A stretch of 64,000 nucleotides of DNA from Bryopsis sp. KO-2023. Taxonomy: Eukaryota; Chlorophyta; Ulvophyceae; Bryopsidales; Bryopsidaceae. The first letter of the stretch is position 1. Each line of letters begins with the position of its first letter. Shown piece after piece: positions 1 to 12,555 of this stretch. A program made the translations under genes and the position numbers. The notes under the pieces are model-generated. The model saw only the letters and a program-made list of their open reading frames with translations. It did no database searches and was not told the origin of the DNA. The stretch covers positions 7,192,001 to 7,256,000 of the forward strand of contig BSYQ01000001.1 in assembly GCA_030272585.1 (NCBI GenBank), written 5' to 3'.

Positions 1-65
1 TGTACCAGAGGCCACCACCACCTAACTGCTCACTCCTGGCTACATCGTGTTTTTTTTTATGCCAG

Positions 66-230
66 GTCGAAATGATGTTCAAATCGAAGAGTCTGTTGAT
101 TATGAACAAGCGGAAGATGAAACAGTCTGACTATCCCCCGGATCGAAGCAAAGCTCCAGAGGCGTTGAAGGACACCCGACCTATCGGCAGCCAGGAGGTC
201 GAGTTGGTGGTGCCAGCCGCTCAATCATGA
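66..230 (+). CDS. 3'-terminal exon of an unidentified gene (5' part outside window)
   Basis: An acceptor (T-rich tract then CAG at 63-65) opens a short terminal exon. Two readings are possible. Phase 0 gives a 54-residue basic tail ending with TGA at 228-230. The other frame gives a short acidic tail (…DYEQAEDETV) stopping at about 129. The acidic reading looks slightly more protein-like, but the preceding exon lies outside the window, so the phase cannot be fixed. No family is recognised. Only the presence of a + strand gene end is supported, not its function. Confidence 0.35.
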   Translation, partial: VEMMFKSKSLLIMNKRKMKQSDYPPDRSKAPEALKDTRPIGSQEVELVVPAAQS

Positions 231-1136
231 CCGCAAATCCTCCCAGGATATATTCTCTTCTGAGCCAGCCTCACATGCATAATTCCCTCAGTGTACAGGA
301 AATACACACTACACCAACGATACACAGAGCAGCAGGTTCTTTGTCTTTCGTATACTCTCCCAGAAACCAATGCTGGCTTACTGACTTTTTCTGATTTTTA
401 TTCTGGGTCCAATGGCCTTGTTTAGCTCGTTTTCGCTGTGCTGTTTCGTATCTCAAAAAAATACCAAATATATATATATAATATATGATGATTATAAGCT
501 GGTATTAAAAGTAGTCCAATATGGATAAGTGTTTTCGTAGGAGGTTCAAGTGTACATATCGCCATTTTGTTTGTCATGCCCAAGGATTTTGCTCTGCTTG
601 ATTTTGCTTAATTTCTTTCTCTCCGGTTGGAAGGATTTCAATTTCTGTCTATATATTTGGGAAAGGGTTGGGTTCTGATTGGATTGCCCCGCTGTAGATC
701 TGTTCTTTCTTGAGTAAAATACAAGCGATCATGTTGTTGATCAACAGCATCAGTATAGAATTCTGGACATATGGGGTTGCATCATGAAATAATATCATCG
801 TGAACAAGATTGCTTTGCTCTTTGCACTTTTTATTTCCAGCATGCAGTGGAGTTTTACCCAGTGAACATGTTTGGAGAGTGCTGATGTTTTGGGTCATTG
901 AAAAGAAAGAATCAAAATTTGCATCTAGCATCATCCATGGATCACAGAGAAAATGAGAGGAGGGGGCGTAAATCTCATTGATAGGACCATGAAGTATCCA
1001 GCATATCGTCAATTCATGGAATCCCTCTTCAAACAGAAGTGCCAAACACTCATAATCATCTACATGAAAAGCATCTGTCTCGCTTTGTCTCTGATCAACT
1101 CCCACTGTTTGTGTATGGCGACATGAGGAAGATACA
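231..1136. other. Gene-free interval between two converging 3' ends
   Basis: AT-rich sequence with a short (TA)n tract near 465-485. It probably holds the 3' UTR of the leftmost + gene and that of the ESF2 gene coming from the right. No open reading frame here shows a recognisable domain or coherent splice signals. Confidence 0.5.
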
Positions 1137-2947
1137 TCAATCTGAAAGCCCTTTTCCATTCTGTCCACCAACAAGCATCATCACATCGGGGGCTATTTCT
1201 CCATCCGAATCTGACACAGGATCAGGATTTGCTTTTGTTTGTTTAAAGGATCGTCGCATCCTCATCTTTTTCTTTGAAGTCCCCCCTTTCGTCGCCTCAG
1301 CGCTGTCTTTTTCATCTGGATTTTGCTCAGCACTTCCATCCCCATCCTCATTCGCCTGCCAACATGCAGCAAAAACACAGGCATTTACATGCAAAATTTC
1401 CTAATATCTGTACAAAAAAATCATTTGAACCATTCAGCAGCATTCAGATTTTGCTCAGTGCTGCAAAATCTCCAAAAATCTCCTAATATTCCATGACTGC
1501 ATCGGTCAGGATGCACTCTCACCACAATGTCGCGTTCAATTCTCTTCTCTTCACGCTGTGCTTGGTTCACTTTCGTCAGATAGAATTCTTGATCTCGCTT
1601 GGCCTCAGAGAGCTCAGCTTGCAATCGATGCTGAAACACATGCTTCTGGTTCTCTATGCAACATCAATATTCAAAGCCTTAACGCACCAAAATCAGAAAA
1701 ACACATTTTACCAGTGAATGACGACAGGATTCATCATGGGCTTCTCAATAACCCTCAAGTGCAAACATACCCCACTCATTGCATTGCATTTTTTGTTCAG
1801 CAAGCTATTCAAGTACTCCCTACCTATGCCTTCCAGCAAGTTCTCCCATTTGAATTTTGGAAGATATTTTATGCACCACAGCTCATGATAAAACCGGCTC
1901 CGATGCCTTCCACCTAATGATCACATCACAAAATTATGATCTGAACAAAGTAGGGCTTCTGGATTGGTACCTCTGGACATTTGAAAACAAACCTCACCTA
2001 CCCATTGGTTCTCCATTCAGCATTCCCGCGATGCGTTTAGCAATTCTCTTATCAGCAAACTCCACCCATCCCTCAACGAAGAATTTTCTCGTATCACCGC
2101 CTTTTCTTTTCCTCTTGTGCCAATTCTTGGGATCTGCACGTTAAGGAGGTGAACTCATTAGATTACCGATGGACATGGGTCAAGAAAAAAAACCTCCACA
2201 AAAATGTGGATTGATCATGGAAAAAACAAGGGAAAACCCCCAAAAAACTGCATGTTAGCCATTCAATCCGACCAGCCACCACTAGAACCAAGGAGAGGTA
2301 GTCATACAGTGAATCAGCCTGAAACTCCCTCTTGCACCACAGCATACCTCACAGCCCTACCGTGCAATGTCTTGCACAGGGAGTCAGGAATAAAAATGGT
2401 GCTTTTCTTACAATACTGTCAGCACCAGCTTCAACCTGTTTCATTTTTATTGGTTACAATTTACTCAAATGGCATCTAAATTTTACCTTCCATCTGGAGC
2501 TGAACCCTGGTCACATCTGCATACTGGGAGAGTATTCGCTTGAGGATGCTTGGCCTCTGATAACAAATTTAGAACAGCAACCTTCACATCTGGAATACAA
2601 TACGCAGCATTTTGTCTTCCAAAAGACATTTTCCTTACCATTCCTGGGGGAATGTAGCCAAGATAGCATATCCCTGAGCAACACCCCACAACAGTCGATA
2701 AACCTCCACCGAGGACCTTGAATTATTATTATTATTTTTTAACAAACTCTTAGCCGTGCCCACCTCGCTTGTCGTAGGAGCTCTTCAATACTTGCAAGCC
2801 CTCTTTCGAAAACCTCTTTCGTTTTCTTTCCGGCCGCTCGGAGGTGGCGGCAGGGGACTTTCCATCAGCGCTGCATTCAATTTTATCCTGTTCCCCAGAG
2901 TTATCGCTCGCCGCAGCTCCATCGTCCTCCCTTCGGCTCTCCTCCAT
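1137..2947 (-). CDS. ESF2: ESF2/ABT1-family pre-rRNA processing factor (RRM protein)
   Basis: Seven exons on the minus strand join in phase: 2764-2947, 2639-2673, 2487-2556, 2002-2133, 1824-1913, 1523-1653, 1137-1355, giving 286 residues. After an acidic/basic leader, an RRM-like domain starts with [12 protein letters not shown] and continues through [12 protein letters not shown] and [20 protein letters not shown]. It then runs into [16 protein letters not shown] and the helical segment [15 protein letters not shown], which is the family hallmark. The length matches ESF2/ABT1 proteins. In yeast and animals these act in the nucleolus with the small-subunit processome in early 18S rRNA maturation. 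The start is the first in-frame ATG. The gene is head to head with the Sfi1/Kelch gene, 194 bp away. The terminal exon is low in complexity and not conserved. Confidence 0.9.
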
Positions 2948-3141
2948 CTTGCCCCGTCGATGTGGTGTGATTCCCTGGAGTTTCGCTCAAGAGAAGCCTG
3001 GCGTTGCCGTACAATTGGGGTTAATTGATTTAGATGAGATGGGTGGGATGAGGCATGCAACTCTGACGACCATGCAGATAAAATCGTCGCCAGCCTTCTC
3101 TATTCGTGGTGGGGGCTGGCGAGCAAAGTTGACCCAGTGGA
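2948..3141. promoter_or_regulatory. Short divergent promoter interval (ESF2 / Sfi1-Kelch gene)
   Basis: Only 194 bp separate the two proposed start codons on opposite strands, so both core promoters and 5' UTRs must lie here or overlap the genes. I see no clear TATA box. The role is inferred from gene arrangement alone. Confidence 0.45.
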
Positions 3142-6100
3142 ATGGCGGAGCGTACGTGGGAGTACCGAAGGAATAGAGCTCTCATTGAGCTCGACAATCA
3201 GTTGAGGGCTGCGAGGAGCTCGGCATTGCTGAGAAACAGTGGCGCTCGGGATGGGGACAGGTCCGTCCCATTTCGTTTTCTGGGGAAAACGAATGCTCCT
3301 GCTGAAGGAATGCATCTGGACTGTGCTGGATGTCTTCGTTCTCGTGTACGTTCTCCGTTCTAACCGTTTTGGACATCGAACGAGCGGGATTGCATTGGCT
3401 TTACTTCATCATGCGGTTCACAGGGTCGGGAAATCCGTCAATCCGAGCGGGATTGTCGGTGAAGAGAATGGGGAGCCGAGCCACAACGCGCTCCGATTGT
3501 TCGACCCTCCCCAAGGCGGTTGCGGGTCTTTGCAGCCGTCGGTTGGGAGGAATGATGCCATCGCTTCGCTAAGTGGCAATGAGATGCTGGCTGTTGGATC
3601 TGAGCCACGCAGCACAGATCCAAAATCTGCACTGTTGGCGCTGAGCGAGGAGGCGGAGCGACTCCAGCAAAGACTCCATGAAACAACGGGAAGAGAAAGA
3701 GTGCTTCAGGAGAACCTGGAGATCCAAAACAAACTCCATTCCGGGCAACTTGCTAATGTGGAGGTGAATGTTCGTTGAGGAAATTAGAGCTCAATGGTGA
3801 GCATTCTCGATATAGTCATTAATGGCGAACGAATTCTCATGACAGGAGGAGGCCAAGGCTGAAGTGAGGAGTTGGCAACATGCGGCGAAGAAAATGGCGT
3901 CTATTGTCAACCCAAAACGCCTCCAGAAACTTGCTTTTGCAGTGCTCCAGCAGCGAGCTCGAGAATCAAGAAGTCTTGCCTTCGCAAGAAGGGCATGGGA
4001 AATCAGAATCCTGCAGAGTGCCTTTCTGGGATGGCTGGTTGAACTGAAGAAAAGAAGGTGCCGCTGAAAACGCGCAACACATATCTCCGGAGATGAAAAA
4101 CAGAGGATCCTCTGTTTTTAATTTTCCTTTGGCATATAGAAATCAACTTCGTTTGGCGCAGGAAACGAGATGCTGGGTTGCTGGCGGCTGTGATCAACGA
4201 ATGGGTCCAGGCTGTGAAGCTTGAACGGGAAGCAAGAGGAAGGGAAAACCTCCGCAAGTTGAGATCAGCTTTTGTCTCCTTCAAATTGCATGTTGAGAGA
4301 AGGCAATGCCAGAAGGCGAACGAAACGTGGACAACGACCTGGAGACAGCGCAGGTCTTTGGCATCTGCATGGAAGTATTGGAGAGAGAGCATGTATTGGC
4401 GGAGAAAGAAGGAAAATGACCGTGGTCTAGCCCACAGTTGGTGGCGGACCTCCACACTTTGCAAAGGATGCAAGGTGACTGAATATCCAGCAGTTTTTGG
4501 CCTATTTCGCGAATTATCGATCGATAGTACCTCCTGGTGGTGGATCAGGTTGGGTTGGTCCTGATCTACATGATGTGTTTCAGTTTTTGAAAAGTATCTA
4601 TTGCTAGGGATGGAAGATCACAGTGAGGCAACGACATCAGGAGCGGGAATTTCAAAGTAGAAGCCGGGCTCGCACACTGGCGACAACTTACGATCAGTGG
4701 TGCCAGTTTGTGGAAGGAAGAAAATTGAGGGAGCGCCTGTTGACCATACCGGACAAGCAACATAAATATCGAGCGGCAAGCTCAGCGTTTCGATATTGGT
4801 GCATGGTCACAGTGGCAATGCGCAACAAGCGCCAGGATCTCGAGCACAGAAGGACCCACCACTTATTGGCGACCGCCTTTGATGCCCTCGCAATGGCAGC
4901 TGAAGAAGCCAAGTATGCGAGGCATACGGAGAGGGTCTTGGTCTCTTCAATTTTCGAAGTAGGGACCCATTCAATTTGCGCAAATGTGATCCCAGCTGAG
5001 AGAGCCGTTTCAAGATTGGTTTCGTCTGTTCCAGGCTTGGATGTGTTGGACAAAGTTGTCGCTGCGACACAGAAGAGTGGCTCGCGATCACTTTCATCAT
5101 ATACAGTTGAGAATCGTCAGAAGGTGCCTCGTTTCGTGGCAGAGGAGGACTGCAGTTTCGACTGCCCTTTCCGAAAAGTCTGCGATGGCAGCCTTGGCTG
5201 CAAAAGTGAGATCCTGAAGAGCGTTTCGCTGATCTCATCCTTCGTCTGGTTTCACCCCAAAACATCCCAAAACAAATGTCCCGCATTGCTTCTTACAGGT
5301 CGACGGAATGCGTGAGACGATCGAATTCTACAAGGGACGAAACAAACTATTGCATGATGAAAAATGCCACTTGCACGAGTGCGTGGCCCAAATAAGCACA
5401 CCACCAAGAACAATTCAGTCGGCTCCCAGTGTTATTTCAGGATGCGTGTGGAGCGCGATCTCATGCGAACCACCCTTTTCCCCATTTCCAAGGATGCGGC
5501 ATTCGTCGACTCGGGTTCGCATAGATTCCAGCGATGGCCTTGATGCTTTAAGTGGGGTGGTTTTGTATGGGGGAGAGTGGGATGGTGCCTGGCTCAATGA
5601 TGTTTGGGTTTGGTTGGGATCTGTGTCAGGTGAATGTCCCTCACTGCTGAACCCCCACCCTCCCTCGAAGAGATTTCACACAGACTTGGTTTCATCCAGA
5701 CTCAACAAGAAGTGGAGGTGATCTGATATTCAGAAAGTGTCACAGATCATGCGGACGAGGGTTGGTACCGATCCCATAGCGATTTGGAGGCGGTGACGAT
5801 CACGGCGAGACGAGATTTCGCTATGTGCAACGTCGGGACAGATAAATTTATCGTGATTGGGGGTTTTGGTGGAGAGTTTGAGCTTGGTGATGTTCAGATG
5901 GCCACTCTCTCGTGGAAGGAAGCCGATTCTACGAGTGAGTAAAGCGCTGCCTTGTGCGAACACCATTTTCCGACTGGAAACAAATGACAAGAATTCGTCC
6001 TCGCAGGATCCGGTGGCCCTTGCGTTGTGTGGACAGAAGTGAATGCAAACGGGCCTCGCTTCTCTGGACGATCGCACCATTCTGCAGAATATCACCGCAA

Positions 6101-7286
6101 GAGTAACCACGTGTGCGTTTTCGGTGGCTACCAGACATCGTTTGGATGTCTGAACGAAACTTGGGTGCTTGATATGGGGCGGCAGAAGTGGAAACAGATC
6201 CCCCAAGGTAAGAAAACCCCACCATTGACAGTACCAGTCCTGGTGTTCTGATGCCGCGTTGAAGAATCAGTGCCCTACAGAGCAAAGTAACTCGAAGTTC
6301 TGTGTCAACTCAGTGTTGCGTGGAGAGCCTCCACCAAGGCGAGGACACGCCTCAGTTATCGTTGGTGATCGCATGTACATTCAAGGCGGATTTGATGGGG
6401 ATACCCATTCTTGTGACCTGTTTGTTTTCGATATGCTTCTACACAAATGGACCGAAATCGAACCAAAAGTGAGTCTTCACGCCACAGCTGGCCACCCTGC
6501 CTGTCCCTATTGTTCGAGACTAACTTGTTCTGTCGGTTGAGCAGGGAGCAGTGCCATGTGGTCGCCGGAGCCACGCAATTGAGGCCATCAACGACACTTG
6601 TATTGTGATGCATGGCGGCTTCGACGGCAAGGAGATCCTCGATGATGTGTTTGTTCTGCGCTTGGACACTCATATATGGACTAAAGTCGACATTCAAGGT
6701 GGCCTACCGATCACCACTGGAATAGGATGGTGTTAAATCGTTGCCAAAAAACGCTTTCAAGCTTGTAGTGTGGCTGGGAATCGTAGCTCAGACGATATTC
6801 TTGCATTGAAACCGAAGGTTGCCCGATACCGAGAGCCTTGCACTCCCTCGTCTTCTCCTATGATCAACTGTTAGCTTGCGGTGGGATGGGAGACGAAGGG
6901 CAAGAGAAACACATGATGGTCTTGGAGGATCAAGCACACAGAGATGTCCTCGATCGTGAAAATCGCCTGAGGGATGCGGAACGCAGAGCTTTGATGCTGG
7001 CGCACAGGTGCAACCAACTGGAGGAGGAGAATCGCAACATGGAAGAACAGGCAATGAAAATGGTGGAGCAACAAGAAAGAGCGAAGGTGGGGGGATATTT
7101 CCTGATTCAAGCAGAAAAAAGATCGGTTTTCGAAATTGCTACTATTCGATTGTGAAATATCACGATCAGTGAAAGGTTGCCTGGATCTCATAATGTTCTA
7201 ATATTAATTGATGTGGCCTTGCTATTGTGCAGGTTTCACTCCACAATGTCAAGAGAAACCTCAATATTAGAGAAACAGATATTTGA
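3142..7286 (+). CDS. Sfi1-like Trp-repeat / Kelch-propeller / coiled-coil protein
   Basis: Thirteen exons join in phase to 954 residues: 3142-3260, 3424-3763, 3846-4057, 4162-4474, 4641-4958, 4996-5205, 5299-5629, 5746-5934, 6007-6207, 6314-6468, 6545-6698, 6818-7086, 7233-7286. The N-terminal part has a short coiled coil (EEAERLQQRLHETTG). About 300 residues then carry widely spaced aromatic/Trp repeats in basic helices (e.g. FLGWLVELKKRR, AWKYWRESMYW, FQDWFRLFQAW), like centrin-binding Sfi1 repeats. Five to six Kelch blades follow (VLYGGEWDG, VIGGFGGEF, CVFGGYQTS, YIQGGFDGD, MHGGFDGKE), then a C-terminal coiled coil (RDAERRALMLAHRCNQLEEE). The first intron (donor at 3261) and the last short exon are the weakest calls. 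A centriole or basal-body scaffold role is inference from the repeats. The Kelch part could bind a partner or cargo. Confidence 0.72.
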
Positions 7287-8290
7287 TGTGGTGGAACGCC
7301 TGCAGAGTGGGTGGGCTCGGGCTTTGTAAAAATATTGACAGGGAGCATCAGTAGAACAAAATTGGGACACAAGTGTTTCAAGAGGGTGCAGCCCAAAATT
7401 TTTGCTTTCTTTCTGGTATCTGTTCACAAAAAACTGATATCCGTGACATCCCCACTTTGGTGGTGTGGGCAGATGGATCGCGTTGATAAACAAAAGTTAT
7501 TGTTTCGTTTCTGATTTGCGTCTTTGGTGCAATTTTTCTGGAAGTTTCTGGCATGGTTTGTGTCGAGTTCGACTTGGGAGGGGGCTCCATAATTTCAATT
7601 TCAATTTCAGATCTCTGCCAAGGTTTTCTGACTAAAACCCTTTCACCATCTAACCTTCTTTCCTTCGCAAGAATCACAATGGATCATTTCCCAGCGTTTT
7701 CACATGTGGAATCATTCCAACTCCCTAATTATCATGGGGACAGCAGCACAGAATGCCCATGAACCTCTGGAGCCAAATAGTGCGTGCTTTAGAAACCCCA
7801 GCCTTTTTCCGACTTTCAATCAAAGGCAAGTCACAAAAAGGGGGTTTCGGGTTGGATTGTGGTCGGAGGATAGATCAGCTTCTTATTTCGAGTTTGAGCA
7901 CCCCCCCCCCCCCCCTTCCTCCTAGAGTATGCAAGAATTGGAACTCATCTATTACAATGACCACCTTGAAAATAAACAATTTCTTACAACACAGGTAAGT
8001 GCATTTTCTGGCGTAGATACACAATATGTATGCTACATAGACAAAACCCTTTTTTCTTCTGTTCTACCCACGTTTCTTTTGTCTTCTCCCCAACTACTTA
8101 TTGCGACAATTCAAAGTCACCCCTTTTTTTCTCCAACCTGCGCAACAAAAGATGCACCCCAAGTTTTCCCAAAAAAGAAAAAAAAAAAGAAAAGAAAAAA
8201 AGTGATGAGAACCCCAGAAAACCCCTTTGGTAAATTCAAGATAAGCAAAAACGAAATAGGGTGTAACGAAAAAACCACTAGAACCATCCA
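7287..8290. other. Gene-free interval between converging genes, with a poly-C run
   Basis: No coding signal was found on either strand. The interval holds presumed 3' UTRs of the Sfi1/Kelch gene and of BTA1, a C homopolymer near 7902-7915, and A-rich tracts near 8165-8205. Confidence 0.5.
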
Positions 8291-11200
8291 TTAATCCGTG
8301 TGCTCTTTTTTGATGGCCACATAGAAGCTGTTGTACATGTTCACGCGATCCATGAAATAACAATCTTTACGGTCCGCTCGTTGCAGACATTTGACATCGA
8401 AACCAGCATCGGCGATCATGGTGGTGTAGGGTGGACAAAATCCGGCCGAGCGCCAGATTACGCGGCCGCCCGGCAGAACCTGATCTTTGAGAATCTTCGC
8501 GACTTCTCTTGCTTGATCTTTGTCCATCCAGTCGACGTGGTCCATCAATATGACCTGAAATGAAGGGCAAATGTGTCAGGCCTTTCGGTAGCTATAGGAT
8601 TAATCATGGGAAATCCTGTTTTCTTGACTGGAACAGGCACAGGCCCCCGATACCGGTTGATTATTTGGGTAAAACCTTTAATAAAACAACATTTTTTTTT
8701 GTTGAATAGACCAACCACCTGTATGGTGACTCAGCTACTATAGATTTCGTCATGTCCTTTCCATATTCAGCCACTCCCATAAGAGAATCAGCATATCAAT
8801 GGCCTCCAGCTCATGTTTTCTTTTTTCAAGCCTGTCCCATGAATACATGCTAGAAAAACATATTAAGACATATGTTTTAACGTATTAAACATATTATTTC
8901 AATAATACTAAGTTACATTTACACGGCCAAACCCATTGTTGCTCATGGAAAAACGATTTCCTGTGATTCAACCCCCCCCCCCACACACACACACACTCAC
9001 CTTCGTGTATTTCCTGGCCATCAATTCCCCATTGAAAGTGCCAGACACGACGTTCAGCCCATCAATACGACCAGCTTTCAGCCGGTGGAAGTTTTCGGGC
9101 CTCAAGAATGCGGGACAATTGTCCCTTAAATAATGGCCATTCAGGCAATTGTAATAAAAGTAATTCTCCGACTTCAGGTGGGAAAATCTGGCGATGCCAT
9201 CGAACGTCCTGGCCGCTGATTGCGCCACAGATATCCCACTCTTGGTGATCAGATTGTATTGCTTGCAAGGAATGCCTCCGCCAAACCACAGGCAGAAGCG
9301 ATTGAAAAAGATTAGAGTCAGGAATTTGACCACAAGGTAGACGATAAGCCTCGGGCCGTTGAGCAGGAACCTGATCAGCCAGATGCTTTCCCATACGGCG
9401 ACCTGTTCCTGTGTTTGCAAGCCGATAATATTTCCCACGAGTGAGCAACGAAACAGGGAGAAACGTACAACTTCGCAATTTCTTTCTTTTTAAATAGACA
9501 ATTAATAAAAATTGGATAGAAAAAAAATCAGCAGAAAAGAAATCAAAAAGGATAAAAAATCAGTGGCCAGAATTTTCATAGACTTCCACATATTATGCCA
9601 GTGGATTTGGGTTTTTACATATTTGGACGACACATGCATGGAAGAAATGGAGAAAAATATTTAAGATAAATATTTTATTTTTATATTCTTTACTGATTCT
9701 CAGAGAGTTTTTCTTTTCAGCTACCTGGAGTGTAGCAGCATGCGAGAGTCGGTACATGGTTCCAGACGTACCCGTCAAAGCCGATAGATACTTGTGCAAA
9801 AGACACACTTTCCCCTACAGCACGAGAACACAAAACATGCAACTGAGCAAAAAAACAAGCAGAACAAAACCCATTCTGCAACAGCTGGTCCACCGAAACA
9901 AATTCCCACCAAGAACTATTTTGTGCTCACCATGCTTCCTGCGTAATAGAGACCCTTCTTGAAATGGTAGAGTTTTTTATCCCAAAAGTCGATGGATTTT
10001 TGACACATGACGGGGGCCAAGTAGTGTTCGTAGAGCTGCTTGATGTCGGAATGTTTTCCTTCTCCGAACATTTTCCACGTGTCCTCGAAGTTCAGTTCTC
10101 TGATGGCAGCAGCTTTCATTTCCAGAAGCGCGCTCTGTGCAGGGTTGCAGTCGACAGAATATACCTGCCGTTTTTTCGGGTGGAGAAAAAAACACACAAA
10201 GATGTTACAAAAGAAAAAAACCTCCGGCGCAGGAACCAGAAAATAGCAAACTTTTTTTTCCCCTTGATACCATGACTCATTTTTCTCACATAACCTGACA
10301 GCTTCTTAGAGAAAGGTGGTGGATGGCAGAAGAAATGTGCTGGACGATTCGAGATGACTTTCTTGTCGATTTTGGCTGCTCACCTCTTTGGCACCCTCGA
10401 TCAACAGGTTGAGGGAATTGCAACCTCCGCTCGTCAATGTCAAACAGACATCCTTCTCGTTTATATCGAGGACATTTTGGTCCACGTCAGGGTCCTCCCA
10501 AGACATTGTGTACAGAAAGGTGGGGGGAAACATGGCTGGTGCCTCCACTTTCACCTCATGCGAAGCCGTATCTATTCAAAAACAAGGAAAAAATTCCATT
10601 TCGTTGGAATTTCCGCCATGAACACATCCAGAAGCAATTGACAGATTGATGAGCGCCCACAGATAATGGAAACCATGGTGTTTAGCAAATCAGGCACAGT
10701 GACTGATATTGGGAGGCAACCCCTGGCATGCTGTCAAAGAAACAAACCGCGCGTACCTCCGTTGGCTACTTTCTTTTGCCCAACCCATGCATACCATGGG
10801 GCCTTGACGAAAGGCACATACGGAATGGAGCCCTGAAATAAATTTTAACGAAGCGATTCAACTCCCTTCTCTACAATGTTACACGGCTGACAAAATAAAA
10901 ACCACCACCACCACCGCCGCCAATGGTTGGTTTGAGCACAAGAAAAACAAGAATTAAAAAAAGATCAAAAAAATATACGAAGGCTGTCACCTCGCTGTTG
11001 AACTCCCACACACGCTCCAAGGTGTGATCTAGATAGTTTCGTCTTTCCGGGCCGATGTCGATATTGTCCATGTCAAAAATCGACCTGAATGGAAGAAAAC
11101 CTTTGCCTCAGTGCGTTCCTCGACCACACCATATTACCGTTTGAGATTGCCGGTTAGGACTTTTCAAGAATTTTCTGGCGGAAGTCGAAGATGGGATGTT

Positions 11201-12555
11201 CTCACCTCCAGAAGAACCTCCTTGCCCACACCATTTGCCTCATCGGCAAATCATATTTGCCAGAAACGTAGAAGTCTGCCACTCCAAGATATCCATCCTC
11301 GGAGAGAATGTTCATCGCTTGATCGATGGCATCATGAAACGGTGGGATCACTATATCACAAAACAGGGCATGTTTTCGGAACCAGCATCTTGCAACAGGC
11401 GAAGATTCTACTGCCATGCCATTCACAGCATCCAGACATCTCTCCATCAATGTTCAATCTCTTCTTCCTCGTCATGTTGAAATAGGCCCCAAATGCAGAG
11501 GAATATTTTTGAAATCTTTTTTTTTTCAATTTTTTCGAAAGTTATCTCTGCAACGATCGATGGGCAGCGCTTACTCGAGAGGGAGTACGAGAAGGTGACC
11601 AAGGTAACCGAGGTGCCTGGGTCGAACTTGCATGCATCCGCCTCCACGATTTTGACGTTGTCCCAGTTGTTCTGCATGACTTTCAATTTGGCTTGCTCGC
11701 ACAGCGAATGGCAGAGGTCCACCACATAGATGGCTTTGAAGTTCTTCCGAGGCAGATATTCGAACATCATATCCACATTTTCCTGCACAACAGAAGAATT
11801 CCTTGTATCACTGTTGTCGATTGCATGAATGAATTGACATCTGACCGATGAAATCCTTGTCAGGGGGGTTCATGGCCTTTGATTTTCAGTACACCCAGCA
11901 CTGACCCGCAGTCAGACATGTGGACAAATTCCGAGAGATGCAACGTGAAATGAATCCACGTCTTGATAAATCGGAAGAGTCATCCCAACGACCACGAAAT
12001 CAACAGGGCCGTAGTGTGGACAGAAAACCGACGGGGGTTGAACAACCCCAAACACGGTTTCAAATTCATCTCGTGATTTCGACACAAGTACGAGCGACAG
12101 CTGTGCTTACCCCGGTTCCACCTCCCAAGTCCACCCAGACGATATTCTTTTGCCCACGAAGACGCGAGGCACAGGCCGCCAACATAGGCCTTCGTCCCCA
12201 CAGAAAGTTCGCACGGAACTTGTCATCTGGCGAAGGGCCAAACGAAAACGATGTATCTCAGTCTACAGTTCAATGCACAACCTTTCGGGATAAAAACTCC
12301 ACCAGAGGGAAGCAGCTTTAACGAAACGATGTGGCCCGTTCTTCTCAGGCAAGCGAGGAGTAACCTACAGGCGTGTGCCTGGGGACTATAGAAGGACTCC
12401 AGACGATCCGCGTGGCTCTCCCCGCTCGCTTTTGAAAACCACATGGTCTTCAGGCACACCAGGTCCTGCTTGACGTTTCCGCCGATTGTCTTCAGTCGAT
12501 CGAACGAAAACGACCGTGGCAAAACCACGGAGCTTCCGTCCCCTCCTCGACCCAT
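8291..12555 (-). CDS. BTA1: Betaine lipid (DGTS) synthase, BtaB-BtaA fusion
   Basis: Eleven exons join in phase to 674 residues: 12369-12555, 12111-12226, 11575-11782, 11206-11350, 10991-11084, 10757-10832, 10384-10571, 9931-10164, 9772-9814, 9001-9470, 8291-8554. The N-terminal third is an SAM methyltransferase (motif I VWVDLGGGTG at about 92-101) like BtaB, which N-methylates the head group. The remainder is BtaA/DUF3419, the 3-amino-3-carboxypropyl transferase acting on diacylglycerol: YTMSWEDPDVDQ, TLTSGGCNSLN, YSVDCNPAQ, GLYYAGS, ENYFYYNCLNGHY and VILMDHVDWMD are all present. The product is diacylglyceryl-trimethylhomoserine, a phosphorus-free lipid probably made at the ER. The 43-bp exon 9772-9814 (GKVCLLHKYL) was needed to keep frame. 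The start ATG is the first in the frame; a longer 5' leader is possible. Confidence 0.93.
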
